Origin: Schizophyllum amplum
Lineage: Eukaryota; Basidiomycota; Agaricomycetes; Agaricales; Schizophyllaceae
Reading direction: 5' to 3'
Assembly: GCA_007026445.1 (NCBI GenBank)
Contig: VDMD01000009.1
Location: forward strand, 124,001-188,000
Length of the DNA: 64,000 nucleotides
In this document: piece after piece, positions 10,618 to 22,760 of the stretch
How positions within the stretch are numbered: the first letter of the stretch is position 1
Layout of the letters: each line of letters starts with the position of its first letter
Program-made: the position numbers and the translations under genes
The notes under the pieces: model-generated
Told to the model about the DNA's origin: nothing
Database searches by the model: none
What the model saw: only the letters and a program-made list of their open reading frames with translations

Positions 10618-10697
10618 TCTCGCAGTCGTCGTCCGTCTTGCAGTCGCAGTCGTCATCCATCTTGCAGTCGCAGTCGTCATCCATCTCGACGCTCACC
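10618..10697. repeat. 24 bp minisatellite, about three units
   Basis: The unit agtcgcagtcgtcatccatc plus ttgc repeats about three times with one divergent first unit (cgtccg for catcca). Confidence 0.75.
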
Positions 10698-10896
10698 GGA
10701 CGGCGATACGTTGCTTCGTCGCTGGGCAGGGTGGTCGGGAGGGGGTAAACCGAGTCGTAGCCGTCCTTGACGTCCAGTGCGTCGTCGGGGGTGTCAAGCC
10801 GCGACTTGCTCGCCGCACAGTGGCCCACCACGTCGCCGCATGGCCGCGCATCTACGTCCGCGAGGGGTCAGCATAATTAACGAGTAGACAGACACT

Positions 10897-11310
10897 CACC
10901 ATAAGCCCGCTCGCCGGGCGTCGATACATATACTCATCGCCTAAGCCGTCGCCCAGGCGCGTGACAACATGCAGCACCTCCTCAGCGTTGAGCACGTCGC
11001 TCGGCGGACGGCGATACATATAGTCATCGCCTGCGCAGATTACTGAACGCAGTGGGCAGTGCTGTAAAATAACAGTCAGCGATGCAGCAAGGCACGGCGG
11101 GGGGCACTCACCTCGCTCGCCGGACGGCGATACATATACTCATCGCCTAAGACGAGCGTCAATGTTCCGGCGAGCAAAGAGCCAGATTCATGGTCAGCTA
11201 GTACACGCAGTCAGCAATGCAAAGCAAAGGCAACAGCAACCACTCACCTTGCTCGCCGGACGGCGATACATATACTCATTGCCTACCGCGATACATACAC
11301 TCATCGCCTA
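10897..11310 (-). repeat. Hairpin modules with splice donors, family 2 (copy 2)
   Basis: Second-copy equivalent of the modules at 24-440, with the same GGCGAT/ATCGCC inverted repeats and minus-strand GTGAGT donors near 10897 and 11107. In copy 2 the third donor context reads cactcacc where copy 1 has cacttacc, so a donor is kept despite substitution. A diverged relative of the module also sits in the inter-copy segment around 10687-10715. Confidence 0.6.
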
Positions 11311-11726
11311 CCGCGAGCGTGACGTCTTCGCGGTGCGGTTCGTGGTATGCGATTATGGGACCGCAAACGTCCCTGCGACCAAGGTTAGCCTGGGACTTTC
11401 GTCAAAGCGACAGGGCACTTACAACTCAAGGCTGGAGGTTGGCCCCACCGAACGTGCGGATGGTGTAGCGCGCCATCGACGTCCATCCGAATCTGGTTGA
11501 CGTCCTCCGAAGCTGGACGACGTCCATCCAAAGCCCCCCAACGTCCATCCGAAGCTCGCCGACAATAATATCTATGAAGGCAAGGTAAGCGGCGTTTGAT
11601 CACGACAAAAGGTGAGCACGTACAGATGACGAGCTTGACGTTGAGCGAGCCTGAGTGTCTCGCGACGAGTGCGCGAACTACTTGAGAGTCAATGAGTGAA
11701 CATCTATAATTAAACAAAAAAGACTC

Positions 11727-12497
11727 ACGAAGGGAAGAAGGCGACGGTGACGAGCACGGCGGCGCTGCGCGCCGCCGACGTGCGCGGCCTTCGGCCGCGC
11801 GGCGGTATCCCCTCCCCCGCGTCGTCACGGGCACCCGCAGAGAGCCGCATCCCCCGCGTCGCCGCCCGCATCCTAGCGAATCGTCAATGACAAGGAAATA
11901 CTGCGAACAAAGGCGGCACTCACAAAAGTAACAAGCAACGCTCTTGGGGCATGCGACGGCGCTGCGCGCCGTCGCCGAGTGCGCGGCCTGCGGCCGCGCG
12001 GGCGTCTCCCAGACCCCGCCCAAGGGGTCGACAGGCATGTGGCTCCGCGCCGGAACCTCAGGCTCCCTGGCACGTATTCTGTACGAAGCGTCAATGCCAG
12101 AAAACAAAAACGATAATGGGCATCAGAGTACTCACCGCAGGATGAAGCAATGCCCCCATGTTGTGCGACGGCGCTGCGCGCCGTCGCCGAGTGCGCGGCC
12201 TTCGGCCGCGTGGGCGTCCCCCAGACCCCGCCCAAGGTGTCGGCACGCAGCCCCCGAGGCCAGTCGGCCTAGATCCTGTGCGAGCATTAGTCAAAAAATC
12301 GAAGGTATGGACATCAGACTCACCAAAGCCCGGACCATCCCACACTGCAGAGGAGGCGCTACGCGCCGCCCATGCGTAGCCTCTGATCACGTAGTCGTCC
12401 CCCGCGTCCGGGCACGGCTTGCGTCATTGCCTTCGGGCGCGCGTCTTCCACAGACAAGTCAGTAAATTGTGAAAGTGATGATGAGGATGATACATAC
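11727..12497 (-). repeat. Tandem exon-like modules with GC hairpins and consensus introns (copy 2)
   Basis: Equivalent of the 861-1810 array with one module fewer. Introns on the minus strand are 12323-12276, 12135-12079 and 11923-11873 (48, 57 and 51 nt), all GTGAGT...AG, two with ATTGAC branch-like sites. The exons between (12275-12136 and 12078-11924) keep the copy-1 lengths of 140 and 155 nt. The last exon (11872-11729, 144 nt) looks like a fusion of the two terminal copy-1 modules. The absence of one ~180 bp unit accounts for most of the shift between copies in this stretch. Confidence 0.6.
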
Positions 12498-13179
12498 CTG
12501 GAGACATGGCGCCTCGACGTCCCTATCCACACGTCAACGAGTGAGAGCAACTGTAGCAAAGTCAGTGAAATACACCACACGTACGCCGAGGAGACGTACC
12601 GTGACTCCAGCGACCAGAGCGTCTCTATCGCCTTCGGCCATGCAAACAAGCTCGAGGTCGGTCGAGCATGTGCTGAAAGTATGTCAATCACCGCGGCGGC
12701 GAGCCCTGTCGTGTTCTACTCACATAGGACTAGCGATAGAGGACTGTCGTTAGTCGATGAGGGCGACAACGACGACGGTGGCGGCGGCGGAAACAAGAAA
12801 TTAGAGGGAGGGCGCGTCGGGGGGAGGGGGACATGATGGTTGGAAAAGAGCCAAGTACGTTTCGGAGCGGTATATATACAAGCGGCGGAGCTAGAGGGAG
12901 GGAGCCGAACAACGTTACTCACGTACGTGGTACCGATTTTCAACATTACGGTCGACTATTCGGCCGCGGATTAGATGCCCCGCGCCGCCACCCACCCTCG
13001 AGCGTGCGTGGTCTGATTTGTACGTTGCTTTCGCAGCGCAAAGTCCTGGAAGTAGTATGCGTTTATCACGATTACCGAGATATGAGCAGCACGCACCCGC
13101 GTAATTTACCAGCGGGCGGTCATGACGGTCGGGAACAAGGAGAACAATGGCCGCGTCAGTCGGCCCGGGGCACCGAAGT

Positions 13180-13802
13180 TCAACTTGATGGCAATCGTCC
13201 ACCTCCCTCGCGCGCACTGCGCTCTCGCATCGCCGGGAAAAAAATACTACTCGGCTCCCCCCAACCTTCCATAACTACATTAGAGTTTAGAACGCTGCCA
13301 CAGCTCTGGACCCGCTGGAAATCGCGGAACATTGCTGGCGGCGCGTGTCCAGTGGCACTCATGCGAAAGTGCTTCCCCTCCGCGGCGCGTTCACACGCTT
13401 TTCCAACCTCCTGAGCCGTTCTTCTAACGTCTGAGATGCGGAAGATGCGTACCTACTCGGAAGCGTTGCGCGGGCGGGCACGATCGGCCTACCTTCTTCG
13501 ATGAAGTTCAGTGGGTGAGGTTGCCACACCTTTATATGCTTCAGCGCGAGCAAAGCATATTGTGTTGTTCCTGAGCATATAGCATACTATATTAGCCTGA
13601 GTGAGAGCATCGTTGACTTTCAATCAGTCAGGGATTTCTGGAAGACCACAACGAACTCACTCCCTCGAGGGACTTTCGCCATCCTCCCACCTTCCCGCTC
13701 ACCTGTCACCCCAAATCTTCCACCTGCGAACGTCCTTGAAACATGCGCGCAGTCTAATAGACATATACGCACTACGGCCACGTCATCCCGCGCCACCATC
13801 AT
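13180..13802 (-). pseudogene. Conserved coding-like block, frameshifted (copy 2)
   Basis: Counterpart of 2488-3125. The reading frame 13553-13359 matches copy 1 (ALKHIK, PHPLN, PIVPARATLPS, SQTLEERLRRLEK) but then leaves the copy-1 frame. The homologue of the ACERAAEG stretch lies in a different frame because the T-run near 13390 is shorter than the one at 2700-2708 in copy 1. If the block is coding, copy 2 is damaged; otherwise the drift shows it is not under coding constraint. Confidence 0.35.
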
Positions 13803-16230
13803 CGACGGAGGAGCAGTAGTGCACCCGGACTTTGCTCACGCGTAACTTGTAAGTTGAACACTCACGTTTCCAACCTCCTGAGTCTTGCGCTGCTTCACTT
13901 CTTCCCCAAGCATAAGTATCCGCTGTCGACGGTTCATTTCGTGAGCCGAACACGACAACGTCGCTGATAGAACGGAAGCACGATGTTCTGCGGGGGCCGT
14001 AGCGCTTCCTCATCGTGTTTCCGCAAAGTTCAACATTCAATCTCTTACCTCGCCGACCACGCACTGAAGTCTCTCATGTTCTGCAAACACGTCCCTTAGG
14101 CAGACCATCGTTCTCGCGTGAGGACCTTGGTGCCGCCTGGTTCAGAAAGTGCGCGAACGCGAGAGCTACTCCCGGCGAGGTCGATGCCCGCGCCACCGTC
14201 GCAAGTTGAACAAGGCCTGCCTAATTCAGCCGTATGACGTCCTCACCCTGTAGATCAGGGCCCGGCGGGTCGATAACCTAGATAGCCTTCATGTACGTAG
14301 CCGATCAGGACGGACGGTGCTCGGAGTTGAAGTGCTGTTCGGGTGAACTTGACGAGGGCGCGCGCCACTCGAGCGCTTGCTTGTCGACCGGGGCGTTTGC
14401 AGCCTTTGGCGACATCAGATCACGCAAAGCAACAATGAATGATTATATCCCAGGAAGAATGAGCAGCAGGGGGGTTGTAAACGTTGTCCGCGAGCGGCCA
14501 TGGCGGTCGGGAACAAGATGTTTAATGATCGCCACAGCCGGTCCGACGCGCCGAAGTTCAACTTGTCCCCATCATCCATCTTCATCCTGCCCATCGCGCG
14601 CCTCCGCCGCCTCGGACAAAACGCATTTCGGTTCCCGATGCTTGTTGAAGTCTAACTGGAGCTCTAGAATGCCGCCACCAATCTGTATCCGCAGCAACTC
14701 TGTGAACATTCACGCCGCACGCACAACACGCATCTCCACCTTCCGGACGGCGTCTTCGCCCTCGCCGAGCACCGCGATGGGTTGCGCGGATGCTTATCCA
14801 ACGTATTATACCTTTAGAACTCGGGCGCGGGACGCCGATGGGCGAGATCAGCGTTCCGCCTTATCGTTCTGGGAGGTCGAGGATGTTTCCATGCTCATCT
14901 CGACCTCTTCACTCTCGTAAGTGGACACTCTCTCCCAAAATATCTCTCACTCAGAATGCTTTCACATAGCCGTGCTGATGCTGGTTATGTTTGAATTATG
15001 CCTTCAAACGCATTGCATCGAGCGGTACGGCGCGAAAAGGGTGATATTTTGTATGTGGCGTCGTTCTTCGCTCGTCGATAGCATTGACGCTGCGTGCCTG
15101 GCGCACAAGTATCGTACTGTCCCATGTTATGTGAGCTCACAAGATACCTTCTACGAAGTTCTGAGCGCCCCGTCGGCCTGCGCGCCTCACAATACATCAC
15201 CCTCTCCTCCTCGTTCACCACCTCAAAGCTTACTCAGAGCCCCAGCTACGCCCACCTCTGAATCACTGATGACTCATTCAGGAGGTTCGAATACTCGGAC
15301 GATCTTGCGCCGACCGCCGACGGCCGCACAGACTCGCCATCGCGCATACATCCTGTCCACCCCCCGAATCTTCCACTATCCTGTCGTCCATTTCCGCGCT
15401 CGCCGCCCGCTCGGATGGTCTAGCTCTAGCCTACTCGGGTCCACGTAACGCCGACGTCACACGGCAGACCGTGCGCTGCCCTCGCATGCTCTGCATGTTC
15501 ATTTTCATTCTCTGGCTCATACACAGCGGCTCGCATAGCGCAAAAGACGCTGATTCTACCTGGAAACGCTGGACATACTTGTCTCCGAGGTCCCCGAGCA
15601 TGATTACACTCCAGCCAATTGCGAGAGTGGCGGGGGACGACGCGCTGGAGGCGCGCTCGTTGGCGCCGCCTGGCTCAACAACAAGGATTTCCCGATGGGG
15701 TAGGCCCTTACGTTGCTGTCCTCAACGTCCACCTCTATTTTCCTTGATCGTTGACACGGGCTGCTCGGCCGCGGATGCATCATGTATTAGCTCAGATACG
15801 TACTCGCCCAGCCGTTCTCGACACTGAGCTCGACGGGGACAGCGTAAAACGGCTCGTACGCGCGACGGCGCTCAGCTCAGGTTCGTCTGTGTTTTCAATG
15901 TTGCTTTCCCCGTGGACACAAGACAAGGCTCACAGCCCTTGGCGGACATGCATCGACGGCGGTGCGCTGCAATCGGCAACCCAGGGAAACAGGGTGCCCG
16001 TTGAATGTTCAAAGTTCAACCTCCTGAAAGCAGGCAGATGTGTCGGTGCGCCACCGAATCTTCCCCGCTTTCGTAAGTTGATTTCGGCCCCCGATCTACG
16101 GGGAGCTTTTCGGTAGCCGCTGACGTGCGTTTCAAGGAGGTTGGAAAGCTTGTTGGTGGGGTATAAGGGTCGGGGGACGTGGGGGGATTGAGGCAGCATT
16201 CCTGCTTCCCCCCACCAACGACTTCTTCCT

Positions 16231-16665
16231 CGCCCCCTCGTCCTCGCCGGTGACCTTCGACTACTCCATGCTGTCGCTCCGCCCTATGACCTTCGTCGCC
16301 CTCGTTGAACGCCGTCGACTATGGCCGGTGAGTCTGCCTTCATGTTGTGGGTCTTCTTTCACTGATCATTATACCTCTAGGTCACTATCTTTCGCCTCTG
16401 CAACGAGACCGTCAACATCGGCGAGATGGTCAAAGTTGTCGGGGTCTACTACGGTGCGTATCGCGCTCTATCGCATCGAAAATTGTACTCTGACCGCTTA
16501 GTTCAGGATTACTTCGTCCTTGTGCCCGTCCTCGCTCCGCCGCCATCGTCGCACCTTTCGCCACCGCACATCAACTTTGCAAACACCCATCTCTCGCCCT
16601 CTATCAAATCCATGACGCAGTATGTCGACCGTTGGCACTCGCGAGTTCCTCTTTGCTTTAGGCGA
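16231..16665 (+). CDS. Spliced ORF of unknown function (copy 2)
   Basis: Same gene-like segment as 5524-5990, here with one continuous frame. The exon ending 16327 reads TFDYSMLSLRPMTFVALVE, intron 16328-16380 follows, then exon 16381-16453 (VTIFRLCNETVNIG, VVGVYY), then a GTGCGT intron from 16454 to 16501. Using that acceptor the frame continues VQDYFVLVPVLAPP and SPPHINFANT to about 16660, where another AG/GT-rich stretch begins. The start codon and 3' end are not clear. The family is not recognised. Confidence 0.4.
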
Positions 16666-17760
16666 GTTATTTCTATTGTACTTTCGTTGTACTTCATACT
16701 GATCTCCTTGTTATCTTCACAGATCGCCTTTCGCGTCGCTATAAGCGCGACCTTGCGACGTACCTTGATTGTAGTGAGTGTCTGTTCACTGTCTACCTTT
16801 CGTGTATACTGAACACGTCAAGTCGATCTTCGTGCCGCGAGAGGAGAGCTGTGTCTTCCGAGATGTCCATGATGCCAGGTGCGCCCTGTAGCTCCGCGCG
16901 CGCTGCGCATGCTCAATATCATCACAGATATCAACGCCGCGGTTCAAAAGCCGCCGAATCGTGGCCCATGTTGTCCTCCGCGCTACCCCTGGACGCCGTC
17001 GACGCTGGAGGGGGGCATTATGCTTGACGATGGACGAGCGTGGTGCTCCTACCAGAACGGTATGTCTTCTCGCATCGTCTGTCAGCACGCGCTGATCATC
17101 GTTGAAGGTTTTGGGCGTCCGCTCCTTTGGCTGTCTCTGCCGTGCCCGCGCACGTTGCCTGCGCCGTCGCGCGGGGAACTGCGTCGCCCCGCCGAGCCGT
17201 CGCCGATGTTGTCCGCCGCGTTCTACACGACCCCTGGATGCCGTCGTAATGCACCGGCGTTGTAGGGCACCTTATGCTCTACGCTGGACGAGCGTGGTAC
17301 TCTTACGAGAACGGTATGTCTTCTCGTATTGTCTGTCAGCACGCGCTGATCATCGTTGAAGGTTTTGGCGTCCGCTCCTTTGGCTGTCTCTGCCGTACCC
17401 GCGGCACGTTGCCTGCGCCGTTGTGCGTGGCGTCCGCCGCCCGACTTGTATGTCTCGTCCAGTCTCTCGCACCTTGTACAGTGACGAACGTTGGGCGCGA
17501 GGCGCTTCGAGGAGCTGGAGGGAGCGATGTTGATGCCGTCACCCGCCGCGAGAACGCTTGAATCGCGGAGTGATAGGCAGTAGACTGCGTTGTGCGAGAG
17601 CAAAGGTATTGTTTACAAAAGTCCGCGAGTGTGAAGGGGGTACGTTCATCAGACGTAGGCGTAGCGTTTATCTATCATTAGATTCTTCAATGAATATTGT
17701 TTGCATATTGACTATACACAAGAACGGGGAGGGGGGCATGCTACACTTCGTGTAGTGACC

Positions 17761-17895
17761 AGAGCAACTCATACGAAGGGGACACGCGACGTGCGAATGG
17801 GACTTGCGACGCGAGAAAGGGACTCGCGACGAGCGAAGGGGACTCGCGACGAGCGAAGGGGACTCGCCACGCACCAAGGGAGCTCACGACTTGCG
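17761..17895. repeat. Minisatellite with ~18-19 bp unit, expanded in copy 2
   Basis: The unit gggactcgcgacgagcgaa, with variants, repeats about six to seven times. The equivalent place in copy 1 (6845-6900) has only about two units. This is one of the clearest copy-number differences between the two halves of the duplication. Confidence 0.75.
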
Positions 17896-17997
17896 AAGGG
17901 CTGGGACTGCGAAGGGGGGGAGGGCGTTTGTGGGTTCACGTCGCCTAGTATTGCATGGGTAGTCTACTACAACGCGCGAGGTTGTTATACTACGAGG

Positions 17998-18372
17998 CCC
18001 TTGCCCCCTCCACCTCGCCCCCCTCTCCCCTTCTTCTCGATGAGTCCATCCTCCTCCCCCCTCCACGTCGCCCCCCTCCCCCTTTGCGTCCCTCATCCTT
18101 CCCTCCGCCTCCCATCGCTCCACGTCGAGCCCCTCCTTCCGATCCCCCGTCTCCACTCCTTCCACCCCCCCCCCCCCCCCTCCCTCCTCACTTCCCGCCG
18201 CCCCTCACTTCCCGCCGCCCCTCACTCCTTCCACCCCCCTCTTCATTCCTTCCGCCCCCTCCTCTCGCTTCACTCCTTCCGCCCCCCTCCCTTCACTCCT
18301 TCCGCCCCCCTCCCTCCACTCCTTCCGCCCCCCTCCCTTCGCTCCTTCCGCCCCCTTCCCCCTCCCCCCTCG
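17998..18372. repeat. Pyrimidine-rich tandem repeat tract (copy 2)
   Basis: Counterpart of 6985-7335 with different unit numbers and an uninterrupted run of C near 18165-18182. Part of it is read as the C-terminal tail of the copy-2 Ser/Pro-rich ORF (stop at 18205), which is probably fortuitous. Confidence 0.8.
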
Positions 18373-20214
18373 CTGCCAGCCAAACCGACGGGGGCCGACG
18401 ACGCTGGATAAAGAAGTCAGCGGCGGGGACGATGCGTAAGTGCGCACCTGCTCGCGATGAACCTGCTCGGCCGTCGATGAGCAATGCGTTGACAGCGTTG
18501 TGCCGTCGTGTGAGAGGGAGACGGCACAATACGAGGGGAGACGGTATAGTGCGAGGGGGGACAGCGTCGTGCGAGAGGAAGCGGTGCGGGTGCGTCCCCG
18601 CGCCTGACTCCGGCGGCGGAGCAACCCCGTCGTCGACGTCGGCCTCATTCCCGACGAGCTCGCCGGCCGCTCCGTCACCACAGGCGGCGCCAAACGGCGC
18701 GAGATGCTCGCGCCAAGCGTGCCATCCTTCCCTAGCACACCGTCCTCCTCCCCCCTACCAAACACGTCCTCCTGCGAGTCGTGAAACACATCCTCCTCAG
18801 ACTCGCTGGCCGACTCGCTATCCGAACCAAGCGTCCAGCGACCCTTCTCCTGCTCCTCCCGTTCCGCCACGCTCTTGGCCAGCGCGGCGGCCAAAGCGTC
18901 GGCATCCGAAGTCGCAGGCGACTCGGGCCTAGAAGTCGGTGGCTGTTGCGACAGCGGCGAGGCCATAGACAAACGCGCGATAGACGCGCTGCTCCCTGGC
19001 CGACTTCCAGATTTCCTCAGCGACGTCCTGCTGCTGTTCCGCAGGAGCGACGTCCGGCTGCTCTTGCCGACGAGGGGTAGGGACAAGGACATGGCGTTTT
19101 GTGACATGGACGGCGGAATCACCTCTTTGGAGGCAGACGCGAGCGGGGACAGGGGCAAGACAGACGCGGAAGCTGAAGGTGAGGTCGCGGCGGATGATTT
19201 ATTCGACCCGCGCTTGGGGAGGGGGAACTCGTCAGGATCGAAGGGCTTGGCGGAGTTGGAGAAAGGCGGTGAATCGGAGGACGAGTCTGTCGCTGGAGAT
19301 GGGGCGATGGGTTCGTCGGGCAGGTCTGTGACAGGCGAGGAACTTGATGGCATGTTCAAATTCTGCATGCGATGCTTCTTGAGAACCTCGACCTCGTCCA
19401 CGTTCAATTTGAACGAGAGAGGGCGTGGTGAGGGCGACTGAAGAATGTTGAGCAGAGGCTATAACCAAGAACAATCCCGCGCACCATCTCCGCGCTCAGA
19501 TGCGCCTTCCTTTCCTCCTCCTCCGCCTCCCTCTTCTTGACGTCCTGCGGGCCACTGTACTCCTTCCAAGCCCTGAACGCGCGCGCCGTCCACCTGATCG
19601 CTCGCGCGGGATGTTCCGTCGCCGCGTAGCACACCGCGCAACAAGGTCGTAGCGGGATTAGCTCGTTCTCATCCCAGTCGTCCGCATACCCGCCGCTGTG
19701 TGGGGTCATTGGGGGCGGCGGGATGGAGTTCTGGCGGCCGATGCGCAGGAAGCTGCTGAAGGTCTGGCGCGGGGAGGATCCTGCTGCGTCCAGGGGGTCC
19801 TCGGGGATGGTAGGCGGCGTGCGAGGCGTGAGCTGTGGGGTGGGCGGGTCGACGGTAGGTAAAAGCTCGGCGATCGGCGTGGACTCGCAGTGGGGGTGGG
19901 GGCAGGACGAGCGCATAGCGGAGGGCAGCTCGGGGCTCTCTGAGTGGGGCATGGGGGGCGTGGAGACGAATCTGGACAAGGCGGATGAGCAGCAGAGATT
20001 GTATAGCGTAGTGTACTCACCCTATAGTGGGAACGCGCATGGACCAAAGTGTGGTGTCGCGGCGCACGACCATGCGCGTGCGGGAGGCAGAGCGCTGCCT
20101 TCCGCTACCATTGGTGTGCGTGTCTGGGATAACATTGCATTGGTTTGCAAAGCGCACGAGGCGTGGTCCGTCGCCGTCGCTGCCCGTGCTCGAGGTCGGA
20201 GAATCCGTGATCAT
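18205..20214 (-). CDS. Ser/Pro-rich protein of unknown function, three exons (copy 2)
   Basis: Near-identical paralogue of the 9307-7427 gene. Exons 20214-20021, 19971-19485 and 19437-18205 give about 637 residues. Both introns are at the same positions with the same lengths. Compared with copy 1 it lacks two VLGKD-type units and a Ser-rich insertion (SGNSRP region) and has several conservative substitutions, so both copies appear to be under some constraint. The C-terminus differs: the frame runs on through the purine strand of the pyrimidine tract (Gly/Arg/Glu-rich), which is unlikely to be a real shared feature. Confidence 0.75.
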
Positions 20215-20543
20215 GAGGGCGAGTGTTAGATACTTAAGCGCCCGACTTGTCTTTATATGTCGGTAGGCGCGGTGCGAGTAAAGGGCCGATGCGGTTCGGG
20301 AAAAGGAGGTGAAGAAAGTCAGGGCTCGTGAGGGAATGGACAGATGATCATCTGCAATGACATTCTTGATCTTAGTCTAGAAGAGCCGGGATCCCGGGCC
20401 ACGACGAGTAGCGCACGAGCAGCGCAGTCGCGACGCTCGCGGTTTCTGGCGAAGATGGTGGTTTGGGAAGAGTTGCAAAATCAACCAAGCAGACGAAAGG
20501 TGCAGGAAAGGCGCAAATGAATACCAGAACAAACAAAGGCTAA

Positions 20544-22760
20544 AGTCAATTATATGACGTAGTCACGTTCGGAGTCCCACGGTGCCGTGATCTGTGGTTG
20601 AAGAAAAGGTTCCTTCCCTTCACGCTCAATATGCGGGTATGTCGGTAGCGTACAACTTCCGTTCATCAACACTCTTGAAGCTTGATTGATTGAACGATCG
20701 GAAATCCTTCCGACAATGAGCCCGTTCCCTTTCGCTCGATACAAGACTGGATTTCATTAGCAAACGCGGAGGATAGTTTTCTGTCGGCACCGACGAAAAG
20801 TATATTCGACAGACGGAGAAACGCAAAGAGTCGGAACCGAGATGGCTGTACAGCAGAGAGAGTAAGAATGCATGCGGCATCGCTTCCGTCGAACATATAT
20901 TAATACCTTCTGCCAGATTACCCATGGACATACAAAGCGACGCCAGGCATTCTGTGCGCTGCATTCATCTCGAGGCTTTCCAAGGCTCACCATCTGTGAA
21001 TATAGTGAACAAAGGGCGTGCAGTCTTGTCGTGGAGCGAAAGAGCTATGTAAAGGCCTGATCATCCTCAGCAGGGATACGCGCCCAAGAATTTAGGTCTG
21101 CAATGAGGCCGCTGTCTCAGCGCGCCGGCAGAGAGGAGCGCGAAATGGCGCTGGCGTACACGCAGTGAGGTTCGAAGAATGCACGCAACAGTGCTTGTCG
21201 GGATGTGCGCTCAATAGAGCCATGGGATGCCCATGGTGCGGTCCAGGAAATGACGGCACAGTCAGCCAGGCCCGCGGGATATGCGCAGGTTCAAAGCGAG
21301 ATCCACGGAACGCGTTATCCAGAGGGATGGCCCAGGAACATAGACTGCCTCGCGGAAGACATCGAGAGAGTTCAGGGATGGATAGCGACAGAAGCTGGGA
21401 CCAGAGATTGCGTGCGGCTCGAACATCAGATGGCCGAATGCACAGGCTCATTCTGAGTACGATGAGTGGATGCGCCAGCGCTGGTGCGTACTGCAGGCGA
21501 GAGTGGTTGGCCGTAAGAGGTCAGTGCTCTCGAGTCGTTCCATGAGCGTCCAGTGATGCAGAGTATAGGTGCGTAGCGATCTGAGGTCAATGCAAGCTCC
21601 GAAGCAGTTCCTTGGAAGCTCGACGATGTGAGAGTTGAGGACGCCGACGGCACGTCAGGAAAACACATGCGAACATAACTCTTGGTGGCCACCATGTGGT
21701 CGAATGCAGCAATTCGCAGGGATCCAAGCTTCCTGAAAACGCGAAGGGGTGGATCCGGATGGAATCGTAACGGAATGCGACGCAGAGCGGCAGACCCCGG
21801 CAGGCAGGGAGAAGAGCATGAGTAACACAGAAAGGCCCAGATCTGAGAGTGGAACATTGAAAGCACAACACTTGTCGAAGGTTGACGGGTATCGCCTTTG
21901 GCGTGAGCTTCAACAGGAGTCTGGCAGGAATTTGGTGGGAGTCACCGGTCAAGCAGCGACAAAGCGTGACGCAATAACTCGCGCAACAGACGCGTGACCG
22001 GCAAGCGCCGATGCGATGCACGTGGATGTTGGCGGTAACACGGACAAACACCGAGTTCTCCCGTCTTGGTTCTTACCGGTGCACCACTCATCGTCGGCTA
22101 GGAAAACCTACCAAGCCGGTCATCTGGAGATCCAAAGGCATTATGCCGAAGTAGTACATTGCTTTTGAACTCATCCTGATCACTCTTCCTCGCGAAGTAA
22201 GTACCGGTTGACTGAACGATCTCGGCAGATAGCACCATCCTCCAGCGCGAAGGTATACAAGCTCAGTAATAGATCAAGGGTAGAAGAGCGCGAAAATGCC
22301 TAACGACCTGACGGATAGACTCATGGATCCCTCTTATCGCCAGTTCCTTTCTATATGACGCAAGGTCAGGTCACGGTGAGTCCTGTAGGTCCACAGCACG
22401 TGTCACACGTGATGGTGCCGCGGGCTGGCCGCCGCGCTTCCCGCGCCTCCACTGACTGTGAGTGCCTCGAGCCGCTGAGGACTTATTCGAGGACTCGTAA
22501 TCCCTCAGAGTGAGTCGGGACTCGAGAGTCGAGAGTTGGGCTTCGTGCCTGGATGGCAACATCCGCGCTCCGCTTCATGGCGTCCCAATGAATCCATGAT
22601 TCACCGTCCCGACTCCCGATGCGGCCTTGTTCGAATTCCCCTCCCTCAAAAGCCGAGTCCTCTTCCGTCATGGCCTCCACGTCCTTATCGCCTGCTATAC
22701 TTGCACCAGGGTCTTCTCCTGCCCTCCCCATCCTCTTTTCCGTCTTCGTTCACGACCCTC
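20544..22760. other. Intergenic, no gene recognised
   Basis: Between the duplication and the perilipin-like gene there are several 60-150 codon ORFs on both strands (for example 21165-21545 plus, 21866-21426 minus). None shows a domain, a consistent splice pattern or low-complexity repeats. The last ~250 bp, including a CT-rich stretch at 22655-22755, probably belong to the promoter and 5' UTR of the downstream gene. Confidence 0.5.

Larger units (their letters stand above)
9640..10873. other. Inter-copy segment, single-copy in this window
   Basis: This joins the two large repeat copies and probably forms the rest of a ~10.87 kb repeat unit whose left part is outside the window. It holds only low-complexity ORFs, a strong hairpin (9726-9770), a 24 bp minisatellite (about 10620-10695) and a diverged member of the hairpin module family near 10687-10715. 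A minus-strand GTAAGT donor-like site lies near 10562. Confidence 0.6.
10874..20543. repeat. Large direct tandem duplication, copy 2
   Basis: Head-to-tail second copy of the segment at 1-9639. It carries the same order of elements: hairpin modules, exon-like array, conserved minus-strand coding-like block, spliced plus-strand ORF, pyrimidine tract and Ser/Pro-rich gene. Differences include one missing exon-like module near 11.9 kb, an enlarged minisatellite at 17761-17890, a longer C-tract near 18165, and single-base indels that change reading frames. To the right (from 20544) the sequence is unrelated to that following copy 1. Confidence 0.95.

Noticed and set aside
20626..21866. Several 110-154 codon ORFs in the 20.5-22.1 kb interval
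   Set aside because: No domain, no consistent splice pattern, overlapping on both strands. Composition looks non-coding.
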